Source: Bacteroides nordii WAL 11050 = JCM 12987
Lineage (GTDB): Bacteria; Bacteroidota; Bacteroidia; Bacteroidales; Bacteroidaceae
Reading direction: 5' to 3'
Assembly (NCBI GenBank): GCA_000613465.1
Contig: BAJA01000007.1
Span: 62,001 to 126,000, forward strand
Length of the DNA stretch: 64,000 bases
Shown here piece by piece: positions 1-8,315 of the stretch (within the stretch, counting starts at the first letter, position 1; every line of letters starts with the position of its first letter). The notes beneath the pieces were generated by a model. That model made no database searches and was not told where the DNA came from. It was given only the letters and a program-made list of their open reading frames with translations. Made by a program: the position numbers and the translations under genes.

Positions 1-920
1 TCATCTTCCAGATTGAATACTTTCATTTGTAAGCGGTTGAAGATACTTCCATCCATCATACGTATAGTACCGTTTAGCTCTTTTATCATTGCAGGTAGTA
101 TGTATTTAGAAGCTCCTGCTAATCCGCCGCCTATAACTACTAATCCGTCTACTAATGTTAAGGCGCAAGATAATGCTTCTGCAGCCACTTCACCCAGTTC
201 GGCAAAGGAGGCCCTGGCTGCCTCCTGTTCTCCTTGAAGGTTACCTTCCGCAATCTCATAGATATCTTTAGGGGTTAAATCTTCTTTGCAACCGGAACGT
301 TCTGCGTACATACGTTTTATAGCCCGGATGCTGACACTTTCTTCTACAATAAATTGCGGATGATTTTTGTTACGTAGACACCATAAATCACCACCGGCAG
401 CATTGTCTCCCAACAAGAGTTGACCATTTGTTACTACTCCGGCTCCAAAACCTGTACCTAACGTTATACCAATGATATTTTGGTAACGTTTGGTACTACC
501 GGCTTCTTTTAACCGGTTGTTTATTTCCGGCAAAATGCCGGTCATTGCTTCTCCGTATGCGAACAGATTACCATCGTTGTTAATAAAAACAGGTAATCCG
601 AATTGATCTTGTAAATAGGGGCCTAAAGCAACTCCGCCTCGAAAGGCCGGAAAGTTGGGTAAATCGCCAATAATTCCTGCCTCATAATCGGCCGGCCCCG
701 GAAATGCAAAACTTATTGCTACCGGAGTTTCCGGTAATAATTTTAGTATATGGTGGAACCCGGTCACTATATTTTTCAGACAATGGTCGATATGAGTTGG
801 AACAGAAGGTAAAACAAAAGGTTCTACAATCTCTTTTCCTCCGGCTATTGCCGAAAATACAAAATTGGTTCCACCCGCATCCAAAGTCATTATGATGCGT
901 TGTTCTTCTTTATAATTCAT
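1..920 (-). CDS. ROK-family sugar kinase (C-terminus cut by window edge)
   Basis: About 306 residues are readable from the ATG at 920 to the window edge without a stop, so the C-terminus is missing. The N-terminus has the ROK phosphate-binding motif LDAGGTNFVFSA (residues 13-24). The sugar/ATP cleft motifs follow: FPGP, INNDGN, GITLGTGFGAG and a late VIGGGLAG. The usual ROK zinc motif (CxCGxxGCxE) is not seen; the equivalent stretch reads GGDLWCLRNKNHPQF with a single Cys. The gene starts 6 bases after the mannose-6-phosphate isomerase stop, so the two are co-transcribed. From that context and the nearby GH92 mannosidase I infer a hexokinase that phosphorylates mannose (or fructose) in the cytoplasm. 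Family assignment is secure; substrate is inferred. Confidence 0.88.
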   Translation of the reverse strand, partial: MNYKEEQRIIMTLDAGGTNFVFSAIAGGKEIVEPFVLPSVPTHIDHCLKNIVTGFHHILKLLPETPVAISFAFPGPADYEAGIIGDLPNFPAFRGGVALGPYLQDQFGLPVFINNDGNLFAYGEAMTGILPEINNRLKEAGSTKRYQNIIGITLGTGFGAGVVTNGQLLLGDNAAGGDLWCLRNKNHPQFIVEESVSIRAIKRMYAERSGCKEDLTPKDIYEIAEGNLQGEQEAARASFAELGEVAAEALSCALTLVDGLVVIGGGLAGASKYILPAMIKELNGTIRMMDGSIFNRLQMKVFNLED

Positions 921-926
921 AATTTA

Positions 927-2672
927 TTATTGTTTAAATCGAACATAAGCTTTGATTGTACCACATCGCTTCTCTTTTGATGCTGCACCTGGAGATATGG
1001 TATATTGGTTGATTGAAGCCGGGATAATAAATGTCTCTGCATAATGAACAGTAAACGGTTCGAATGCTCCGTCGGGGCTTTCCACTATTAATTCGTCTCC
1101 TTCAATTACATTTAAAACATTAACGCTATTCCCGGTATGGTGCAAAACCTTGCCGGTGAACCAGTGGCGGCGTGTCTCTATAAATTCATTTTCGTGTAAT
1201 CCGGTACGTTCTTCATACCAACCTTCTCCTTCTGCAATCTTTTCCACGTGATTAACCAGATACCGGCGTGTATAATCAGTCTGTCGTTCCCATTGAATTA
1301 CATTAGCACCATGTCGGATGTTTATGGGACGAGGACGACCGTCTAACCCTAAACGTCCCCAATCCCAAAGTTTAAATGTGAAGATACTTGGCGTTGCGCT
1401 AATTTCGAGCACCATTGCACCCGCTCCGGAACAATGGATTGTTCCGGCCGGAATCAGGAAATGATCATGTTTTTTTGCCGGCCATTGGTTTACATACTTT
1501 TCTGTATCGAACTTCTTCCCTGTCTTTTGCGATTCGTGCAGGGCTGCAATCATTTCTTCGGGATCTATGCCTGTCTTTATTCCTAAAAAGACAGTTGCAC
1601 CCTTTTGTGCATCTAGCAGATAATAGCTTTCATCCTGTGTATAGGCCATGCCGAATGTATCCCGGATATATTGGGTTGTAGGATGTACCTGCAGGCTGAG
1701 ATTGCCTCCTCCCATCGTATCCAGAAAATCAAAACGAATCGGAAAGTTTTCTCCGAAACGGGCTTCTACCGGTTCTCCCAAAACTTCACGAGGTTGATAG
1801 AAAATGAGATTATTGGATGGCATTTCAAAGAGTGTTCCGGAAATATTCAAATATAAGCTGTTTTCTTCGGGGACACAGTCAAAGCACCAACCGAAATTGG
1901 CTTGCGTCTTGTCTAAATCGCAGACTTCTTTCATCCATTGGCCACCCCATGGAGCCGGGTCGAAAAACGGGACTACACGAAAAGGAGAAGAAGCTGTTTT
2001 TTTAAGACCGGCTTTCCAGGTCTCTCCTTCGATCATTTTAGGGAGATCACTGATATGGGTATCCAGCCAATAATCAACTTTATTTAATAGCCTCTTTTTA
2101 AGGTTATCGCATACTATCCAATCTATAAAATAACCTCGTTTGTAGTGAAGGGAGGGGGCAACCTCTTTGTCTCTAACTCCTAATCCGTTCACTTCTTTTC
2201 TCCGGAAGCGTTGCTGTATTTCCCAACGTGCCATATCAATGTACATAAGTAGGTCCGGGTGAGGATAAACCTCTGCTGCTCCATGTCCGCATAAAACAAT
2301 GAGTCCGTTCGTATGTGTTATTTGTTCACGGCAGGCTGCCACCTTTTCCGTATCCAGGAAGTTTTTGTAAGAAAAGTGTGAAGTATACCCGAATAAGCTG
2401 TCTTCCGTCATATAGGGTGCTGTCATACGCTCAATATCTTCTGGTGACTTAAACAAGTTTTCCGTATCAATCAATAGTGTCGGAGATAGTTCTTTAAAAT
2501 AAGAAAGAAGTTCTTGTTTATTTACTCCCTGATAACACTCTACTACAAAAACCTTTCGGAAATCACCAGTTACTCCTGTTTTCTTTAATTTATTCAGGAT
2601 TTCACTCCATCCTATCCATATCTTTCCTTCTATACGAGTTGAAGGGGTCTTGTCATAATTACTTTTTCTCAT
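927..2672 (-). CDS. Class I mannose-6-phosphate isomerase with extra N-terminal domain
   Basis: 581 residues; ordinary class I isomerases have about 300-320. The C-terminal half carries the cupin metal-site motifs: LSLQVHP (Gln and His ligands, about residue 325), a Glu in DESYYLL, and PAGTIHCSGAG (His ligand, about residue 410). It should interconvert mannose-6-P and fructose-6-P. The N-terminal ~250 residues look like a worn P-loop kinase fold: VFVVECYQGVNKQELL where a Walker A would lie, then LIVLCGHGAAEVYPHPDLLMYIDM and RRKEV, like uridine- or cytidylate-kinase relatives, but with the GxxGxGK residues lost. The ROK kinase follows 6 bases downstream. Transcription probably starts from the -7 box at 2693-2700, with an AraC operator just upstream. 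Isomerase call is firm; the N-domain reading is inference. Confidence 0.85.
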   Translation of the reverse strand: MRKSNYDKTPSTRIEGKIWIGWSEILNKLKKTGVTGDFRKVFVVECYQGVNKQELLSYFKELSPTLLIDTENLFKSPEDIERMTAPYMTEDSLFGYTSHFSYKNFLDTEKVAACREQITHTNGLIVLCGHGAAEVYPHPDLLMYIDMARWEIQQRFRRKEVNGLGVRDKEVAPSLHYKRGYFIDWIVCDNLKKRLLNKVDYWLDTHISDLPKMIEGETWKAGLKKTASSPFRVVPFFDPAPWGGQWMKEVCDLDKTQANFGWCFDCVPEENSLYLNISGTLFEMPSNNLIFYQPREVLGEPVEARFGENFPIRFDFLDTMGGGNLSLQVHPTTQYIRDTFGMAYTQDESYYLLDAQKGATVFLGIKTGIDPEEMIAALHESQKTGKKFDTEKYVNQWPAKKHDHFLIPAGTIHCSGAGAMVLEISATPSIFTFKLWDWGRLGLDGRPRPINIRHGANVIQWERQTDYTRRYLVNHVEKIAEGEGWYEERTGLHENEFIETRRHWFTGKVLHHTGNSVNVLNVIEGDELIVESPDGAFEPFTVHYAETFIIPASINQYTISPGAASKEKRCGTIKAYVRFKQ

Positions 2673-2692
2673 TTTGCCGAATTGTTTTTCTG

Positions 2693-2732
2693 CAAATATA
2701 CTTTACTTATTGCTTTTTTTGAGGTATATTTG
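2693..2732. promoter_or_regulatory. Back-to-back promoters for the isomerase/kinase operon and the AraC gene
   Basis: On the minus strand TATATTTG (2700-2693) matches the Bacteroides -7 box TAnnTTTG and serves the isomerase start at 2672. On the plus strand TATATTTG (2725-2732) serves the regulator start at 2769, with TTTA at 2702-2705 as a weak -33. The minus promoter lacks a TTTG -33 at the expected place, which fits dependence on an activator. Confidence 0.6.
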
Positions 2733-2762
2733 TTCTGATCTTCTTATACAATCTTATGATTT
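2729..2762. promoter_or_regulatory. Putative operator of the mannose AraC regulator, copy 1
   Basis: A 34-base element matching 6637-6670 at 30 of 34 positions. Conserved blocks are TTTGTTCTGA, TTATAC and ATCTTATGATTT. Its near edge is 36 bases from the near edge of the minus-strand -7 box of the isomerase operon, exactly as for copy 2 and the GH92 promoter. The inner TTATAC and TTATGA look like two half-sites, as AraC dimers use. Binding by the adjacent AraC protein is inferred. Confidence 0.55.
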
Positions 2763-2768
2763 TGTACT

Positions 2769-3659
2769 ATGGTAAGAATAAAGGAAGGGTTTAAAGGAGA
2801 GCGATTTGTATCCCTGCCCGAAAATTTGTTAAGAGAATATAGTAAAGATCCTCTGATAGAGAATCTCTATGTACGTAAAATCGGTTTTTTCCCGAAGGTG
2901 AAATATCATTATGTGCAAAAAGAATCGGGTACAGATTATGCAATGCTGATATATTGTGTCGACGGAAAAGGTAAGTATCATATTAATGGGAAGACGTATC
3001 AGATACGGCAGAAGCAGTATATATTTATCCCTCCCCATGTCCCTTATTCGTTTGAGGCCGATATAGATGAGCCGTGGACCATCTACTGGCTTCATTTTAG
3101 CGGTAAATTAGTGCATTCGATTTTTACTGTTCATATATCTCCGGGGATTATTCTTTCGGATGAACACTCGCGTCAGCAAGTTCGTATTGAGCTGTTTGAA
3201 GAAATCTATAATAGCTTTTCCATGGGATATATCAAAGAATATTTTGCTTATTCAGCGATGTACCTGTACTCTTTCTTATCTACGTTCATTTTTCAAGAGC
3301 AATTTCGGGATATCGGTGTTCCCAGACATAAGCCGCTTTCATTTTCTATGCGGGTGATTTACTATCTGCAGGAAAACATAGATCGTAATTTGACATTACA
3401 GGACTTGGCCGGATATTTTAAATATTCGGAGTCTCATTTTTCGGCACTGTTTTTGAAAGAGACCGGTACTTCTCCTATCAACTATTTTATTCGACTGAAA
3501 ATTCAGAAGGCTTGTCAATATATTGAGCTTACCGATATGAAATTGAATGAGATAGCTCTACGGCTTGGATTTGAAGAACAGGCTTATTTCTCCCGGGTCT
3601 TTACCAAAGTTATGGGAGTATCGCCTACTGCTTACCGAAAAAAAGAGATCAGTGAATAA
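2769..3659 (+). CDS. AraC-family transcriptional regulator (mannose module)
   Basis: 296 residues. Residues about 45-110 form an AraC-type cupin sensor (YCVDGKGKYHINGKTY, FIPPHVPYSFEAD). The C-terminal ~100 residues hold two helix-turn-helix motifs: LTLQDLAGYFKYSESHFSAL and the second ending YFSRVFTKVMGVSPTAYRKK. It diverges from the isomerase/ROK operon, and the GH92 gene lies downstream on the opposite strand. The putative operators next to both minus-strand promoters suggest it activates GH92, isomerase and ROK kinase in response to a mannose-type ligand. It probably also affects its own promoter, whose -7 box overlaps operator copy 1. Confidence 0.9.
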   Translation: MVRIKEGFKGERFVSLPENLLREYSKDPLIENLYVRKIGFFPKVKYHYVQKESGTDYAMLIYCVDGKGKYHINGKTYQIRQKQYIFIPPHVPYSFEADIDEPWTIYWLHFSGKLVHSIFTVHISPGIILSDEHSRQQVRIELFEEIYNSFSMGYIKEYFAYSAMYLYSFLSTFIFQEQFRDIGVPRHKPLSFSMRVIYYLQENIDRNLTLQDLAGYFKYSESHFSALFLKETGTSPINYFIRLKIQKACQYIELTDMKLNEIALRLGFEEQAYFSRVFTKVMGVSPTAYRKKEISE

Positions 3660-3661
3660 AC

Positions 3662-3707
3662 AAAGTGCCCCGCGAAAGTTGGACAAAGAACTTTTCCGGG
3701 GCACTTT
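3662..3707. terminator. Bidirectional hairpin terminator between AraC and GH92 genes
   Basis: AAAGTGCCCCG (3662-3672) pairs with CGGGGCACTTT (3697-3707). An inner AAAGTT (3675-3680) pairs with AACTTT (3689-3694). The A-rich and T-rich ends suit termination of both convergent genes. Confidence 0.8.
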
Positions 3708-3771
3708 ATTACTTTTTACATACCTTCAACAGACAGACTTCCTCTGACCCTTTGAACAGAACGTTATATCA

Positions 3772-6548
3772 TTATTTTACGGGTGCGGAATTGCTTAGCC
3801 AGAGTTCTAAGATTCCTCCTTTTGCGTATTCTTTGTGCGGGAGCAGGCATTCTGACAGTTCTTTACCATTGAGGGCTATTCTCTCAATGTAGCAATTCTC
3901 TTTGCTGTTGTTATGGCATTTAATGATAAACTTATCTCCATTGGGGTAATACTTTTTATCCAACCGGATGGTGATTTCATCAAATACGGGAGACGTAATA
4001 TCATAAACGGGTTGGATGGAACAAGTTCCGTCTACACTGAACATTCCTATTGACATGAGGGCACTTACTCCTCCCATTTGACCCTGATCTTCGTCGTGTC
4101 CGCCGTAACCTTTATCAGGGGTAGTTGCTCCGTATGCTTGTTCGTTGACACGTCTTACCCAGTATTGTGCCAGGTCTGGTCGGCCTGCTCTGTTGAATAC
4201 ATGGGCATTCGAACACCCTGGTTGATTGGCGTAACTCACATATCCATCGCGATACCCATATACGAAATCATCTTCTTTGGATCGCTCGAAAGCCTCATTC
4301 AGTTTGGTACACAGAGCATCTTTTCCTCCCATTAATTCTGCCAGTCTACTTAATCCATGAGATATTCCCCATGTAGCCTGCCAGGCATTGGCTTCTATCC
4401 AACCCTCTCCGCTTAAAGGATCTTGATGTAACCATTCTCCTTTATTGCTTTTGGGCATCAACAGGTTGATTTTATCGCAGAAAAGGTTTTCCCAGCCTTG
4501 GGACCGTTTCAGGTAGAATGCCGCATCCTTCTTTTTCCGGAGTTTTCCAGCCATTTGAGATAGTGCCCAATCCTGAAAGGCAGCTTCTATCGTCCATCCG
4601 GCATTACCCGGAAAATAACCGTTCTGTTCATAGAAGTCAATTTGCTCTTTAGAACCTAACATTCCTCCGCCTTTATGGTTGTTGACCATTGCTTTATAAG
4701 CAGCTGTCGGAGTTGTTTTGGTTAGCATGTCTTTTTGATAAGCAGCGGTCAGTAAGTTGGTAGCCGGGCAAGATGACATGATGTACGAATATCCACCAAG
4801 GTTGGGTCCCCGAGGCAACAGTCCGCCGTTTTCGGCATATTGCACCAGACAGGCGGAAAAGTCATCTAAAACTTCTGGCCATGCCAATCCCCAGAGTACA
4901 TTCAAATTCCATTGTGAGAGCCAAAATGCATCTGAATTATACATATGGAATTTTACTTTTCCATTTGCGTCCTTAGGTAAGGTTCTTTTTTTGAACACGG
5001 CATTTACTGTATGTTTACCTTGTTGTTCTCCTTGTGTATAATCCGGATAGTCACCGGAATAATCGTCTATTTTATGACGTCCCAGCAACACATGCCAGAG
5101 ATCCGTATAAAATTTGATTTGTTGGTCTTTTGTACCACCTTTCACTGCTATTTTTCCCAGATAATCATTCCATTCTTTTTGTGATTGCTGATGCACTGCA
5201 TCAAAGTCCCAATGATTACAATCCATTTCCATATTGAGCCGTGCATTGGCTATGCTGGTATAGGAAATAGCCACCTTTACACAGATTTGTTCACCTGTTT
5301 TAGCTGTAAAGCGTGCTTTGATACCTGAAGAAGGTGCATCCCAATACGTCATGCCGGTGGCATTGCGCCGTGTCGGTTTTTCATGGCTTGTCAGAGATTC
5401 TATGTTCCGGTATTCTGTTTGGTTATCCCAACCATCTATGGCTTTCATTGGTTTGCTAAATTGCATAACGTAATATACTTTTACATTGTCGGGACCTCCC
5501 CATAGTCTTCCCATGGTATTGACGGAGCCTTCTATTTGCTGATCGCTGACCTTTTGGATATTTGCTTCGGTCATGGTTATTGTACCTACATATCCTCCAG
5601 ATTGAGCAGTATATCTGCAAGGGGAGCATCGTTGCAATAGGTAAAGCGATAAAAACTTACCCTGTCTGTGGCGGTTTGCTCTACCCATAGGTTATATCTG
5701 TCTAAAAATAGTTTGTGATAACCCGGGCGTACTGTTTCTCCTTCATGTGAGAAGGATGATTTCCATCCCTCTTCTCCCTGCTTGGTGGACACTTCGCCTG
5801 TGGTAGGCATCAGTACAATGCCGCCATTCATCCAATCGTGCAGCTGCGGAAACCCTAATATTTCTTTAGAATTATAATTGTATCCGCCGCCGTACTGGTT
5901 TTTGTTTCGTGTCATAGGAGCTGCGCTAATCATGCCAAAGGGCAGGCTTCCCGTAACAAAGAAGAAATATCTTCCTCGTGCAGTCTCGATATAAGGGTCT
6001 ACCTTTTCTACAAAATCATGATATCCCTCGATGGATGGGTAGACTTCCACTTCGGAGAGCCCTACATTGGTGCCCATTGCGTCCGTACTTTCAATACGAA
6101 TAAAAGAGCTGAGTTTCGTAGGGAAATCAATCACCTTTGGAGCACCGTCGTTGGGAATTGAATTTACGTAGATTTTAGAATGATCGCTGAAGTGGATAGT
6201 AACTCCCGCTATCTGACTCTGGGGATTGGGGCGGTCGTACAAAATAATTCTTTCTATCGGCTGTGCTTCGTCCCATTTTAATTCTATCCATGGATAATCA
6301 ATATACCCCCAAAATGTCTCTTTACTCTGAGAACGCCATTCTCCCTGATCGTACAGGCGGATTGCTCCGTCGATAATCTTTTCCGGTTCGAATCCGGGCA
6401 TGAAAGAAGAGGCTTTTACCTGTGCGCGAGTTGCAATATTATAAGGGGTAGCATATGCGCTGACAAGTGGGAGTAACCATACAAAAACAAGTAGAGTTAT
6501 CCGGCATGATTTGCAATGGATAAAGAGTGGCTTTTCTTTCTTTTTCAT
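3772..6548 (-). CDS. GH92 alpha-mannosidase, secreted (one-base frameshift at ~5597)
   Basis: About 925 residues once a missing G is restored. The first frame runs from ATG 6548 to a stop at 5586; the second continues to 3772. Observed AAT CTG GAG GAT ATG TAG becomes AAT CTG GGA GGA TAT GTA (NLGGYV) with one more G. A signal peptide (LLVFVWLLPLVSAYA) precedes a discoidin-like N-domain (about 40-175; VKASSFMPGFEPEKIIDG). The GH92 body starts near VDPYIETARG and includes SLPFGMISAAP and the late acidic motif GGHDEDQGQMGG, where other GH92 enzymes have GNDDCGQMS. The enzyme should release mannose in the periplasm or at the surface, with calcium as family cofactor. Linkage specificity is not readable from motifs. 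The near-perfect promoter and AraC operator upstream place it in the mannose regulon. I regard the shift as a sequencing error. Confidence 0.85.
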
Positions 6549-6600
6549 TTTTAGATTCTGTTAGTTATTAATAGGCAGCGTTGTTTTCGACAACTGTTTG

Positions 6601-6631
6601 CAAAAATAGTGTGTATTCAGTCTATTTCAAA
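6601..6631 (-). promoter_or_regulatory. Promoter of the GH92 gene
   Basis: Reading the minus strand, TTTG (6631-6628) and TATTTTTG (6608-6601) are separated by 19 bases. This matches the Bacteroides primary-sigma consensus (-33 TTTG, -7 TAnnTTTG). It lies 53 bases upstream of the GH92 ATG. Confidence 0.7.
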
Positions 6632-6636
6632 GTCTA

Positions 6637-6670
6637 TTTGTTCTGAATCTCTTATACTATCTTATGATTT
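6637..6670. promoter_or_regulatory. Putative AraC operator, copy 2 (upstream of GH92)
   Basis: 30 of 34 bases match copy 1 at 2729-2762; TTTGTTCTGA, TTATAC and ATCTTATGATTT are identical. It begins six bases above the GH92 -33 box, a class II activator position. The distance from the -7 box (36 bases) is the same as in the isomerase promoter. Confidence 0.55.
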
Positions 6671-6860
6671 CCGGTTGCTTGTCATTCTAATGCCTTTTTA
6701 TCTCCTGTTCTGTTGTGGTACTGTCTATATTCAGGTTCATTATTCAATTGGTGTCTTTGTGGAATTTGTTTCAGCATTTGTTTGGTATCTACTTGTGGCA
6801 AAGATGTTTAAGAAGTAGTTTGCAGTGTCTGTATTTAGTGAATAAAGAAGAAAAACACCT

Positions 6861-6945
6861 AATTCGTCCGAAAAAAGTGTGCTGATTTACATTATTTCGT
6901 CCGAAAAAGTGTAAGTTTACTCATTATTTCGTCCGAAAAAGTGTA
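6861..6945 (+). repeat. Three iterons directly before the DUF4143 ATPase
   Basis: Three copies of TTCGTCCGAAAAAGTGT (first with one extra A) begin near 6863, 6896 and 6928, with periods of 33 and 32 bases. The core TTTCG-TC-CGAAA is a dyad. The last copy ends 4 bases before the ATG at 6950, in the place of the ribosome-binding site. In the ATPase frame the end of the last copy gives a TAG, so it is not coding. Function unknown; operator or translational control are both possible. Confidence 0.8.
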
Positions 6946-6949
6946 GTAT

Positions 6950-8233
6950 ATGGAAAGGAAAGCAATTAAGCAATTAGAAGATTGGAAGCGTAGGGAAGAT
7001 CGTAAGCCTTTAATCATAACAGGAGCAAGGCAAGTGGGGAAGACTTGGCTGATGAAAGAATTTGGTGCAGCGAACTATAAACAAGTTGCATATGTGAATT
7101 TTGAAAGTAATCAGCAGATGCGTTCTTTATTTGAAGCTGATTTCTCTATTGACCGTATTTTGCTTGCGATAGAAGCAGTAACGGGCGTGAAACCTCAGGC
7201 CGAGGATACGCTGATTATTTTTGATGAAATACAAGAAGCGCCCAAAGGGCTTACTGTATTGAAGTACTTCTGTGAGAATGCTCCCCAATATCATTTGATG
7301 GCAGCCGGCTCATTGTTAGGTATTGCTCTTCATCAAGGAACCTCTTTTCCTGTTGGTAAAGTCGATTTTGTAGATATGTATCCCATGACTTTCCGGGAAT
7401 TTCTGCAGGCATTGAACGAAGAGAAGCTTCTAAAGTTGTTGGATAATAAAGACTGGCAACTGATCAGTATGTTTAAGGCACAATTGATCAATTTGCTCCG
7501 CCAATATTATTATGTGGGAGGGATGCCGGAAGTGGTACTTTCTTATATAAATACACATGATTTGAATCGTGTACGTGTCTTGCAAAAGGCGATCTTGAAT
7601 GCTTATGAACAGGATTTCTCAAAGCATGCTCCTGCGTCTGAAGTGCCGCGTATCCGTATGGTGTGGAATTCCATTCCGTCACAATTGGCTAAAGAGAATA
7701 AGAAGTTTATATACGGTTTGATGAAAGAAGGAGCTCGTGCCCGTGAGTTTGAACAGGCTATAAGCTGGCTGGTAGACTGTGGATTGGTATATAAAATACA
7801 TCGTATTAAGAAGGCGGCGATGCCCTTGAAGATATATGAAGACTTATCGGTGTTCAAACTTTACATGTTAGATTGTGGTCTGTTAGGTGCATTGGTTGAA
7901 GCTCCTGCTGCTGATATGTTGGTAGAGAATAGTATTTTTTCAGAATTTAAGGGGATGTTTACAGAACAGTATGTATTACAGCAATTGATTGTTTGTCCGG
8001 AAGTGTCTGTTTATTATTGGAGTAGTGAACGTTCGGATGGGGAGTTGGACTTTGTGTGTCAGCTGCCTGACAAAATATCGCCAATAGAAGTAAAGGCAGA
8101 GGAAAACCTGCATGCAAAAAGTTTGCGTTCATTTATTTCCCGATATCCGGATCTTAAGGGAATACGTTTCTCTATGTCTGATTATCGGGAGGAAAGTTGG
8201 ATGACAAATGTGCCGTTATATGCTTTGCCTTAA
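6950..8233 (+). CDS. DUF4143-type AAA ATPase
   Basis: 427 residues. Walker A GARQVGKTWL (about residue 20), Walker B LIIFDEIQEAP (about residue 90), and the AAA_14/DUF4143 layout with YYVGGMPEVV (about residue 185). The C-terminal segment GELDFVCQ...PIEVKAEEN has the PD-(D/E)xK nuclease-like pattern of this family. Many Bacteroides carry several such genes, scattered and variable between strains; their role is not established. It is a lone gene: no partner follows, and a terminator lies 8 bases after the stop. Confidence 0.88.
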   Translation: MERKAIKQLEDWKRREDRKPLIITGARQVGKTWLMKEFGAANYKQVAYVNFESNQQMRSLFEADFSIDRILLAIEAVTGVKPQAEDTLIIFDEIQEAPKGLTVLKYFCENAPQYHLMAAGSLLGIALHQGTSFPVGKVDFVDMYPMTFREFLQALNEEKLLKLLDNKDWQLISMFKAQLINLLRQYYYVGGMPEVVLSYINTHDLNRVRVLQKAILNAYEQDFSKHAPASEVPRIRMVWNSIPSQLAKENKKFIYGLMKEGARAREFEQAISWLVDCGLVYKIHRIKKAAMPLKIYEDLSVFKLYMLDCGLLGALVEAPAADMLVENSIFSEFKGMFTEQYVLQQLIVCPEVSVYYWSSERSDGELDFVCQLPDKISPIEVKAEENLHAKSLRSFISRYPDLKGIRFSMSDYREESWMTNVPLYALP

Positions 8234-8240
8234 AAAAGAA

Positions 8241-8279
8241 CTCCCCCAACATCATCCATTTAGGATCGTGTCGGGGGAG
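8241..8279. terminator. Hairpin terminator between convergent genes
   Basis: CTCCCCC (8241-8247) pairs with GGGGGAG (8273-8279), with further pairing ATCC/GGAT inside. It lies between the ATPase (plus) and the surface lipoprotein gene (minus), so it can serve both. Confidence 0.75.
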
Positions 8280-8315
8280 CCTCACCTTATGTTTGAGAGA
8301 ATATAAAAAGGAGTT

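Noticed and set aside
5586..5688. Programmed ribosomal frameshift in the GH92 gene
   Set aside because: No slippery heptamer or downstream stem is apparent, and the missing-base pattern is shared with unrelated genes.
6609..6818. Hydrophobic 69-codon ORF before the ATPase
   Set aside because: It runs through the GH92 promoter and operator on the other strand, has no start signal, and its composition is what an AT-rich gap gives by chance.
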